Positions 24,690-31,682 of a stretch of 53,564 nt of DNA are shown here, piece by piece (the first letter of the stretch is position 1; each line of letters begins with the position of its first letter). The translations under genes and the position numbers were made by a program. The notes beneath the pieces are model-generated. The model was given only the letters and a program-made list of their open reading frames with translations. It had not been told where the DNA came from and ran no database searches. Where the stretch lies: assembly GCA_016290875.1 (NCBI GenBank), contig JAEEVL010000024.1:1-53564 (forward strand). The letters run 5' to 3'. The DNA is from Ruminococcus sp. (GTDB lineage: Bacteria > Bacillota > Clostridia > Oscillospirales > Ruminococcaceae).

Positions 24690-25586
24690 ATGAAAAAACA
24701 AATCGCACTAATAATCACAGCAGTACTCGCAGCATCAACGGTTTCATCTTGCGGCAAATCCGCAACAAGCGGAAGCAGTAGCCCAAGAGGCGAACAAACT
24801 AAGAGTGAACATCAATGGCAGAACTCAGAAACACTGAATGAATGGCAGAAGAGTTTACTTAAAGCTGAGGGACTTCCTACAGACATTGAACAGCTATCAC
24901 CTTCGCAAAAGCGATCTATCCAGCACATATACGAAATGATAACTTACCTCAACGAAAAGTATGACGAGAAGTTCGTCTATGCCGGATATGTGGAGCCTGG
25001 CGTTATGGATGAAGAAGTTCTTTATGCTCGTTCACTATCTGACGAAAAGCAAAGAGCTGTTACAGTAAAAATCGATGATAATGGTGATTTTACTGATGAC
25101 TATCAAAGCAAATCAGTATCTGATTATTGTGAAGTATTAATTGATAATTGGATACATTCATATTTGGAAACGGATGATTATAGATATTATTCTGTAGTTA
25201 ATGCTTGTGATATTCAAATGTCTGAAATAAAGAATGATGATTTTCAATGGAAATATGCTGCAGAAAATATGATATTCATAAAAATGAACGAATACGATTT
25301 TGATACACTTGAAAAATTCGCTGTAAACTATGCTAAGTTCCTATATGGACATCATATTTCTGGTTCACATAGAATAAATGTTGTGAATATGTTTAATGAT
25401 CAAATCCCTGATGATTATTGGCACTCGATTGGTTGGATTGGTTTTTATGATTTAGGATTTATTAATTCACATAATACCATACATACTTCTTCAAGTAGAA
25501 TAGTAGTTAATGAATCCGGAAGATCAGATGGATATGAACGAACAAGTCAGGAGTATTCAATAGAAGAATATTTTTCAAAGTATTAA
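24690..25586 (+). CDS. Secreted lipoprotein, paralogue of the protein at 401
   Basis: The start follows AAAGGGAGC. The 298-residue protein has a lipoprotein signal (KKQIALIITAVLAASTVSS, then Cys-Gly-Lys), a Ser/Gly-rich spacer and then a ~115-residue block nearly identical to the protein at 401-1252 (NEWQKSLLKAEGLPTDIEQL). Beyond SDYCE the two diverge. Both loci have a small LTDEE ORF immediately downstream. No catalytic motif was recognised. The gene lies between the lanthipeptide regulator and the T7SS locus with its own promoter and terminator. Confidence 0.8.
   Translation: MKKQIALIITAVLAASTVSSCGKSATSGSSSPRGEQTKSEHQWQNSETLNEWQKSLLKAEGLPTDIEQLSPSQKRSIQHIYEMITYLNEKYDEKFVYAGYVEPGVMDEEVLYARSLSDEKQRAVTVKIDDNGDFTDDYQSKSVSDYCEVLIDNWIHSYLETDDYRYYSVVNACDIQMSEIKNDDFQWKYAAENMIFIKMNEYDFDTLEKFAVNYAKFLYGHHISGSHRINVVNMFNDQIPDDYWHSIGWIGFYDLGFINSHNTIHTSSSRIVVNESGRSDGYERTSQEYSIEEYFSKY
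24816..24913 (+). repeat. 98-bp perfect direct repeat, copy 2
   Basis: Identical to 497-594, about 24.3 kb away in the same orientation. Direct repeats of this length can support deletion or gene conversion of the intervening region. Confidence 0.9.
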
Positions 25587-25604
25587 AAAGGAGAATAAAT
25601 AATT

Positions 25605-25682
25605 ATGGCAAATGATAAAGTAACTCATAAATATTTGACTGACGAAGAAATATTTATGCTTGAACAATTTATCATACAATAA
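25605..25682 (+). CDS. Tiny ORF, 25 aa, probable gene remnant
   Basis: ATG at 25605 has AAAAAGGAGAATAAATAATT upstream. The peptide MANDKVTHKYLTDEEIFMLE ends five residues later (QFIIQ). The LTDEE-x-x-MLEQ block matches the 51-residue ORF at 1255. A terminator follows directly. It looks like the first codons of a lost gene that paired with the lipoprotein. Confidence 0.4.
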   Translation: MANDKVTHKYLTDEEIFMLEQFIIQ

Positions 25683-25688
25683 ATAGAT

Positions 25689-25722
25689 ACCGCATGGGGC
25701 ATAAGGCTCTGTGCGGTGTTTT
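25689..25722 (+). terminator. Terminator after the lipoprotein unit
   Basis: ACCGCA (25689-25694) pairs with TGCGGT (25712-25717), with an inner GGGGC/GCTCT stem, followed by GTTTT. The rest of the gap to 25859 shows no gene. Confidence 0.7.
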
Positions 25723-25859
25723 GCTTATTACGAATGGTAGAAAATAGACGCTTGAACCTCTTCGTGAGTTCCTGATAATGCTGATGGTTCAACTCGTGGT
25801 ATATTCCGGAGTGCGTAATCGGAATTTGTGGATATATACAAATTTTATCATGGCAATTA

Positions 25860-25888
25860 TTGACAAAAAGAGCAATTTGTGATATAAT
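25860..25888 (+). promoter_or_regulatory. Consensus promoter of the type VII locus
   Basis: Perfect TTGACA at 25860-25865, 17-base spacer, perfect TATAAT at 25883-25888. The first gene starts about 80 bases downstream. Confidence 0.85.
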
Positions 25889-25968
25889 ATATTAAAAATG
25901 TTGTTTTGTTGACATTTAGTCAATTTTATCGGAAAATAAGTAAAATTATTATACAGAGGTGAGCATAT

Positions 25969-26535
25969 ATGACGCCAGAGCAGCAGATGCATGAGGAAGA
26001 ATATTCACGCGCTCGAAGCCGCTATGAGGACGCCAGTATGGAAAAAAGGCGCGCCGAAAATGAGATAGCTGAAATTCAGAACCGCCGTCAGGCTATTCTG
26101 AACGAGATCAATCAGCTCCAGGCTGAAAAGAAGAAGTTTGAAGGCTCACACGGTGAGATAACCAAGGGCATTTCAAGCAACAGCAGCTTTGAAGCCGGAC
26201 TGAAGGATTCAGAAACCAAGCTCTCTGCGGCTTCGACCGGATTTATCGCTATCGGCTCAACTACTCACAGCAAACCGCAGGATCTTAATGTGGTATTCAG
26301 CGATAAGAATACTAAAACTAAGAATTCGATAAGCTCTGTATTCTCAGGACTGAAAAATATCAGCAGGAATATGGAGACGAAGATCGCTGACCTCAAGAGC
26401 CGTATCGGTCAGCTCGAAACAGAAGAGGAAAACGGCAGAAGCCGCGAAAGGTCACTTGCAAATTACGCTTCTGAACAGGGCAGCCGGATGAACAATGCCG
26501 CTATTGAAATGGCATATCACAAAAAGTATCTCTGA
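25969..26535 (+). CDS. Helical coiled-coil protein, probable toxin partner
   Basis: The start follows ACAGAGGTGAGCATAT. The 188-residue protein is almost entirely helical with two coiled coils (residues ~5-60, with heptads around RRAENEIAEIQNRRQAILNE, and ~125-160), separated by a Ser/Gly/Thr-rich middle. It has no signal peptide or membrane helix. Small helical proteins of this shape precede LXG-type toxins in Firmicutes T7SS operons and act as export partners. Its place 69 bases before the Hint/Ntox15 toxin fits that role, but the sequence family is not recognised. Confidence 0.7.
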   Translation: MTPEQQMHEEEYSRARSRYEDASMEKRRAENEIAEIQNRRQAILNEINQLQAEKKKFEGSHGEITKGISSNSSFEAGLKDSETKLSAASTGFIAIGSTTHSKPQDLNVVFSDKNTKTKNSISSVFSGLKNISRNMETKIADLKSRIGQLETEEENGRSRERSLANYASEQGSRMNNAAIEMAYHKKYL

Positions 26536-26604
26536 TATATGGATATTACCGCATTTATGCGGATCATTCTATTAAAACAAATTTAAAGTATAGGAGGTGT
26601 ACCT

Positions 26605-28443
26605 ATGGCAACTATTACATTGTATAAGGATAAGGTCAATGGTGTAGGAAGCCTTCTTGACGATATTATCAAGTCTGTGAATAACCTTGATGTTCAGCTC
26701 GGAACTCTCAAGACCACTCTCCAGGGCGTGGACAGCAGTACCTGTGATCTGCAGGATACTGTTGACAGCATCAGTTCTTCTTCCAAGAGCGAGAAGGAAA
26801 AGATCGATGATCTCAAGAAGCTCAACAACAAGCTCACAGATTTTATCGAGACTACCACAAACAGAGACAATTCTGCCCGTGATGAGATCAACAGGCAGAA
26901 GGACGATTTCTATACCAAGTATAAGTACCTTAAGCCTGAATGTGAAAAGTCACGTACCGAGAAATTCATAGAATCTCTCAAGAAGGTCTGTGACTGGTGT
27001 AAGGAGCATTGGAAGCTCATTGCTACTATCGTTATCGTAGCAGTTTCTATTGCAGTTCTCCTTATCCCCGGTGTCGGTCCGATAATCGCCGGCGCTTGCT
27101 GGGGAGCCATATTAGGTGCCGTCATAGGCGGCGTCTCAGGGGGGCTTGAGAGCATGGCCAATGGAGGCTCCTTCCTTAAAGGTTTTGAGGATGGAGCGTT
27201 CTCAGGTGCGATAAGCGGCGCTATAAGCGGTGCTGCTTTTGCAGGTATTGGTCAGCTCGGTGCAGCTGCTGGTAACGGACTCAATGCACTCAAGAACGGT
27301 GCGGCTTGTACCAGCAAATTAGGTAAGTTTATAAAGGGTACTGCTGCAGTGACAAAGGTCATGGATACTGCTATGGGCGGCTTTGATATGCTCGCCATGG
27401 CAGATAAGTATTTCGGCAGCGGACATATTGCAGCTTTCAATGAAAAACTGCACAACAATAAGGCGTATAACTTCTTCCAGAACGGTGTCAGCGTGACTGC
27501 GGCATTTACCGGAGGAATGACGACAACTATGACATGCTTTGTAGCGGGTACATACGTTTTAACAAAGAATGGAAGAGTTGCTATTGAAAGAATTAAACCT
27601 GATGATATTGTGTTATCGAAGGATCCGAAAACAAATACAATAGCATATAAGCGCGTACTAAAAACTATTCAGCGAAAAGTTGACAGATTGATTCACCTTA
27701 CAGTTGGCGATGAAGAAATCATAACCACCTTTGATCATCCTTTCTTTGTACAAGGAAAAGGATTTGTTAAGGCTGCTGAATTATGGATAGGCGCAGAATT
27801 TATCACTTCACAAGGAGAAACAGTTGTAATTGATGATATATTCAGAGAATTCTTTGAATCAGATTCTCAGGATGTATTTAATTTTGAGGTTGAAGATTAT
27901 CATACTTATTTCGTAGGAAATCTGGATATATGGGTTCATAATGCAGAATGTACTATTACGTTCACTAATAAATCAGGACTTGATGAAAAGGAATTCAAGC
28001 AGCAACTGAAAGATCAGCAAAAGGGTATGGGTGATCTAACTATTGATGAATATCAAAAGAATAGGGCTGCTTATAATCAAAGAAAATCTCAGACCGGAAG
28101 CGGAAGAGATCCGAGTAGTGCCAAATATCAAACTCAAGCTAAAAAAGAAGCTATTTCTACAAAGGCTAAGGAATTTATGAAACAGGGGAAATCACCTTCT
28201 GAAGCTAAGAAATTGGCTAAAGAATGGGCGAAAGGAAAAGCTGCACTTCATGGACCGGATCAGATTGCGGGTGGAAGAGCAGATAATATTACCGGATTAG
28301 GTGACAGCAGAATAAATTCCTCTATTGGCTCGCAATGGAAAAACAATGTTGCAAAATTGGATCAGTTTATTAGTGATAAGGCGGCAACTATGCCTAAGAA
28401 TACTAAATTGAGCGAGTTAGGAATTGAATTTGTACTTTCTTAA
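26605..28443 (+). CDS. T7SS polymorphic toxin: helical export domain, Hint, Ntox15 DNase
   Basis: The 612-residue protein follows TAGGAGGTGTACCT. Residues 1-130 are helical, like T7SS export domains. Residues ~140-235 are hydrophobic and Gly-rich, probably membrane-active. A Hint autoprocessing domain runs from Cys311 (CFVAGTYVLTKNGR), through TTFDHPFFV, to VHNA at 444-447. The C-terminal 165 residues are Ntox15, with HGPD at 549-552 (the HxxD catalytic motif) and DQIAGGRADNITGLGDSR. Ntox15 relatives include the Agrobacterium type VI DNase effectors Tde1/Tde2. Predicted action: exported, cleaved by Hint, degrades DNA in rival cells. Sequence from about 27540 is clearly more AT-rich than the N-terminal part. 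Immunity gene follows. Confidence 0.92.
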   Translation: MATITLYKDKVNGVGSLLDDIIKSVNNLDVQLGTLKTTLQGVDSSTCDLQDTVDSISSSSKSEKEKIDDLKKLNNKLTDFIETTTNRDNSARDEINRQKDDFYTKYKYLKPECEKSRTEKFIESLKKVCDWCKEHWKLIATIVIVAVSIAVLLIPGVGPIIAGACWGAILGAVIGGVSGGLESMANGGSFLKGFEDGAFSGAISGAISGAAFAGIGQLGAAAGNGLNALKNGAACTSKLGKFIKGTAAVTKVMDTAMGGFDMLAMADKYFGSGHIAAFNEKLHNNKAYNFFQNGVSVTAAFTGGMTTTMTCFVAGTYVLTKNGRVAIERIKPDDIVLSKDPKTNTIAYKRVLKTIQRKVDRLIHLTVGDEEIITTFDHPFFVQGKGFVKAAELWIGAEFITSQGETVVIDDIFREFFESDSQDVFNFEVEDYHTYFVGNLDIWVHNAECTITFTNKSGLDEKEFKQQLKDQQKGMGDLTIDEYQKNRAAYNQRKSQTGSGRDPSSAKYQTQAKKEAISTKAKEFMKQGKSPSEAKKLAKEWAKGKAALHGPDQIAGGRADNITGLGDSRINSSIGSQWKNNVAKLDQFISDKAATMPKNTKLSELGIEFVLS

Positions 28444-28465
28444 TTCTTGGGAGGAAAAATAATAA

Positions 28466-29008
28466 ATGCATAGTATCTTGAACGATTTTATAAAAAACAA
28501 AGAAGTTGATTATGAATTAATAAAGAAATATGAAAACAAATTGCCTAAAGAAATTATTGACCTTTGGAAAGAGTATGGTTTTGGTACTTTTTATGATGGA
28601 TATCTGAAAATTATCAATCCTGATGATTATCAAGAATTATTAGAGATATCATACTTTCAAGGCGACATTTCTATTCCGTTTATGGCAACAGCTTTCGGTG
28701 ATATTATTACTTGGGAAAAGAATCAGTTTGTTGGTATTGTTGAATACAGATATGGTGACAATGATATAATTGCTGATGGTTTTGAGTTCTTTTTCGACAT
28801 TATTGCTGATGAAGAGTGTACGGAAGATTATTTTACTATTGATAAATACAATAGTGCTGTGAAAAAATATGGACCACTTGAGTACGATGAATGTTTTGGA
28901 TATGTTCCTTTGCTTGCGTTGGGTGGCAAAGAATCTGTAAATAATCTTAAAAAAGTAAAAATGCGTGAGCATATTGCTTTAATTGCTGAATTGGCAGGAG
29001 AGATTTGA
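28466..29008 (+). CDS. Immunity protein, GAD-like/DUF1851 (Tdi1-like)
   Basis: The start follows TTGGGAGGAAAAATAATA. The 180-residue soluble protein contains YENKLPKEIIDLWKEYGFGT and FYDGYLKIINPDDY at the N-terminus (GAD-like), AFGDIITWEKN in the middle, and a DUF1851-like end (YGPLEYDECFGYVPLLALGG). This is the domain pair of Tdi1, the immunity protein for the Ntox15 effector Tde1. Its position 22 bases after an Ntox15 toxin strongly supports the same role here. The gene is AT-rich like the toxin's C-terminal part, which suggests that toxin tip and immunity were acquired together. Confidence 0.88.
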   Translation: MHSILNDFIKNKEVDYELIKKYENKLPKEIIDLWKEYGFGTFYDGYLKIINPDDYQELLEISYFQGDISIPFMATAFGDIITWEKNQFVGIVEYRYGDNDIIADGFEFFFDIIADEECTEDYFTIDKYNSAVKKYGPLEYDECFGYVPLLALGGKESVNNLKKVKMREHIALIAELAGEI

Positions 29009-29048
29009 GTAATACACACCGAAGCAATAGCTTCAGAAGGAATTTAAT

Positions 29049-30572
29049 ATGGATGAAAACAAAGTTGAATCGCTGATAGCTGATTCACGCCTTGCATTTA
29101 TTCAGGGAAGATACAAGGAGTCGCTGATGCTTGCAAAGAAGGCTCTTGCAGAAGAGTCCGGAAATGCTGACGCACATCAGTGCGCCGGAAACGCGCATAT
29201 GTCATTCGGCGATTATAACTCAGCGATAGCGAGCTATAAAGCTGCAGTCGAGTGCGAACCGGATAATGGTGACAGGTACTTCAACCTTGGCTACGCTTAT
29301 GCGAGCAATGATCAGTCAGCGGAAGCGCTGGCGATGTTTGCGAAGGCAGACGAGATGGGCTGCTCACCGAACGTCATAGGTCAGCTTTACAAGATAATGG
29401 CTATGCTATGCTTTGATATGGGCAAATACGAAGATGCGGTACTGAACTTCATCAAGGCTGAGAAGATAATCGGCATTGATATGGACATACTCCAGCGCAA
29501 GTCGCTGAGTTACAGTATGATAAACGACACTTCATCGGCTATCGAGGTAGCTAATCAGATGAAGCTGCTCGCACCGACGGACTACGCCGGATACCGCATA
29601 GCTTTCAATATACTTCTTCAGGAGGAACGTCTTGAAGAAGCTGAAAAGGAACTCGACCGCGCAGAGCGTTTTTCCAAGCCTAAGCCGGAAATGTTCCTTG
29701 ACTGGGTAGCTTATGAGACAGCGAGATACAAGCTCGATGGTGACAAGTCTCACCTTGATGCAGCGCTACAGAAGCTTAACGATGGCCTTTGCGTACTCAA
29801 ACCTGATGTAGGTGAAGTCATCAACAGCTATGTGAATGCCGCTGAGATATATGTACAGCTCGAGAATGCAGATATGGCTCTGAATTGTCTCCACGCTGCC
29901 GAGAACCCGATACACTCGTTCAATAACGGCTTTTCTGTGATAGAGCTTCCTGAAAAGGAACTGAGACCTGTCAGCAGACCGAGTGAGCGTGAGATAAACC
30001 ATGCCGTTGAAGCCGTAAGGCGTAAGTACGGTGACAGACGTCTCGAGGCAATGGGCAAGGAGCTTATGCGCAGGAACCGCAGGAGCAATCCTGAGGCTGA
30101 GGAGTATATGACTCCGCTTGCTGATACTCAGACTGATGTTCAGGAGACATACAGGCTTGACAATGACGTCAAGGCTTCCTACACAATGGAAAAGCTCGAT
30201 CAGATATACAGACTCTATGTTGCTGCGTATACTTTGAAGAAGGACAATGCTAATATCAGGACCTATGCTTCAAAGCTGGCAAACAGTCAGGATACACAGA
30301 ATAAGTATATCGGAAAATACAGTCTCGTCAAGGCTTTGAAGGATGAAGGTTACGAAAAGGCTGACGAGGAATATCAGGCATTGCAGAAGTTCCTGCGAAA
30401 TGCTATGATAAAGGATCCTTCGGATCTGCTTGCACTCAATTTCAGAGTGCAGTGCTGCATAGATCTCGGTGAATTTGATGAAGCCGAAAAACTCTGCTCG
30501 CTGCTTTCGGATGACCTGAAAACTCCTCTGAAAGAGCAGATCGATAAAGCGCGTTCAGGAGGTGAGGTATAA
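29049..30572 (+). CDS. TPR-repeat protein of the type VII locus
   Basis: The 507-residue soluble protein has tetratricopeptide repeats from the N-terminus (LAFIQGRYKESLMLAKKALA, AHMSFGDYNSAIASYKAAVE, FNLGYAYASNDQSAEALAMF) to the C-terminus (CIDLGEFDEAEKLCSLLSDD), about ten to twelve in all. TPR proteins mediate protein contacts. The gene begins after AGAAGGAATTTAAT and its last base is shared with the next start codon, so it is part of the same transcript as the WXG100-like genes. It may act as a chaperone or adaptor for substrates; that is inference from context. Confidence 0.85.
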   Translation: MDENKVESLIADSRLAFIQGRYKESLMLAKKALAEESGNADAHQCAGNAHMSFGDYNSAIASYKAAVECEPDNGDRYFNLGYAYASNDQSAEALAMFAKADEMGCSPNVIGQLYKIMAMLCFDMGKYEDAVLNFIKAEKIIGIDMDILQRKSLSYSMINDTSSAIEVANQMKLLAPTDYAGYRIAFNILLQEERLEEAEKELDRAERFSKPKPEMFLDWVAYETARYKLDGDKSHLDAALQKLNDGLCVLKPDVGEVINSYVNAAEIYVQLENADMALNCLHAAENPIHSFNNGFSVIELPEKELRPVSRPSEREINHAVEAVRRKYGDRRLEAMGKELMRRNRRSNPEAEEYMTPLADTQTDVQETYRLDNDVKASYTMEKLDQIYRLYVAAYTLKKDNANIRTYASKLANSQDTQNKYIGKYSLVKALKDEGYEKADEEYQALQKFLRNAMIKDPSDLLALNFRVQCCIDLGEFDEAEKLCSLLSDDLKTPLKEQIDKARSGGEV

Positions 30573-30886
30573 TGGCTAGGCTGAGTGAGGATCTTGTAGT
30601 TGATGAGGAGAAATTCAATACGGCGGCAGCCGATATGAAAGCTCTGAAAAAGCGCACAAACGACCTCAAGACTAAACTTGATGGTATGTATGAAAGCCTC
30701 GCCGGCGCAATGGATACTCCTGCTGGCAAAGAAGTCCAGCTCGAGGCAAAAAACGTGTTACTAAAACCGGTTGAAAATATGGCACTTGTAGTAGGTCATA
30801 TTTCCGATACGCTCGATCTTATTATCGGAAGCGGCTACTATAAAGACGTTTTCACAGGTTTTGAAGAATTAAGTCATTTATTCTAG
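30572..30886 (+). CDS. WXG100-like small helical protein
   Basis: The ATG shares one base with the TPR gene's stop and has AGGAGGTGAGGTATA upstream. The 104-residue protein is two long helices joined by a loop (around YESLAGAMDTPAGKEVQLEA), the size and shape of WXG100 proteins, but the W-x-G turn is absent. It probably forms a pair with one of the following small proteins and is exported or serves as a secretion partner. Tightly packed in the operon. Confidence 0.7.
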   Translation: MARLSEDLVVDEEKFNTAAADMKALKKRTNDLKTKLDGMYESLAGAMDTPAGKEVQLEAKNVLLKPVENMALVVGHISDTLDLIIGSGYYKDVFTGFEELSHLF

Positions 30887-30899
30887 GAGGTAATTATCT

Positions 30900-31253
30900 A
30901 TGGCAAAAATGGGTACGACCGGAACAGTAAATATTACTGTTGAAATGATGTCAGCTGCTCTTAGCGCACTTGAACAGTATGAATCAACAACAAAATCGCT
31001 TTATACCCAGCTCAATTCCGCAGTCACCAACCTTATTCCCGGCAGTTTCTCAGGTTCAGCTGCGACCGGATTTCAGACATTCTACAACAACAGCATCGAA
31101 CCGGTTACAGGACAGGCTCTTACTGAAATAATCGCTACACTCAGAAATATCTTTGAATCCATCCAAAAGCAGATCCCCGGTATGGATGTTGGTGTTGATG
31201 AGCAGCTCGGCAAGGGCAACAACAGCGCTGGAAGTTCCGACACAGGTAACTAA
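30900..31253 (+). CDS. WXG100 family protein, FSG variant
   Basis: The start follows TAGGAGGTAATTATCT. The 117-residue protein has the WXG100 helix-turn-helix hairpin with IPGSFSGSAATGF at the turn, where FSG replaces WxG. The N-terminal helix (MSAALSALEQYESTTKSLYT) and C-terminal helix (TEIIATLRNIFESIQKQIPG) are amphipathic. A low-complexity acidic/Asn tail ends the protein. Such proteins are exported by T7SS as dimers. It is one of three adjacent small helical genes before a hairpin terminator. Confidence 0.82.
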   Translation: MAKMGTTGTVNITVEMMSAALSALEQYESTTKSLYTQLNSAVTNLIPGSFSGSAATGFQTFYNNSIEPVTGQALTEIIATLRNIFESIQKQIPGMDVGVDEQLGKGNNSAGSSDTGN

Positions 31254-31273
31254 TCAGAGGAGGAGAATGAGTT

Positions 31274-31591
31274 ATGGCAAATTGTAGAATAGTTAATGAA
31301 GCAGTTGCATCAACTGTTACACAGATCAATAATATCGCAAAGTCATATGCAGATGCAGGAACAACTTTTGAGTCCGCACTCAAGTCTGCAATTGCAGATA
31401 TGGAAGGCGACGCTAAGGACGCTCTCGTTGATTTCTTTGACACAAAGGTTAAGGACTTTATCACAAGCATGGAGTCCGGACTTCCTGCTATGGTAAAGGG
31501 AATGGCTGACCTTCTTGAAGCAAACCGCGCTAATTTCGAGGAAGTTGACGCACAGATCGCTGCAAGCATCAGAGGCGGCGGAGAGGGCTGA
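31274..31591 (+). CDS. WXG100-like small helical protein
   Basis: The start follows GAGGAGGAGAATGAGTT. The 105-residue protein is a helical hairpin with MEGDAKDALVDFF in the turn region, resembling the W-x-G-A-A context with Met in place of Trp. The C-terminus is Gly-rich (RGGGEG). It is the last gene before the internal hairpin at 31619, so it and the two previous genes are likely expressed more strongly than the machinery genes downstream. Confidence 0.75.
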   Translation: MANCRIVNEAVASTVTQINNIAKSYADAGTTFESALKSAIADMEGDAKDALVDFFDTKVKDFITSMESGLPAMVKGMADLLEANRANFEEVDAQIAASIRGGGEG

Positions 31592-31618
31592 TAATACTAT
31601 CAAGCTAACGATAATTGA

Positions 31619-31663
31619 GTGCAGCTCTGTTTTATTGCTAAATTGCAACAGAGCTGCACTTTT
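31619..31663 (+). terminator. Internal terminator between T7SS substrates and machinery
   Basis: GTGCAGCTCTGTT (31619-31631) and AACAGAGCTGCAC (31647-31659) form a perfect 13-bp stem, 15-base loop, followed by TTTTG. No new promoter is obvious before the next gene 20 bases on, so the hairpin probably allows partial read-through. Confidence 0.8.
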
Positions 31664-31682
31664 GTAAAGGAAGTACAGTACT

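Noticed and set aside
497..24913. Composite transposon bounded by the 98-bp repeats
   Set aside because: The repeats lie inside coding sequence of paralogues; no transposase, terminal inverted repeats or target duplication are visible.
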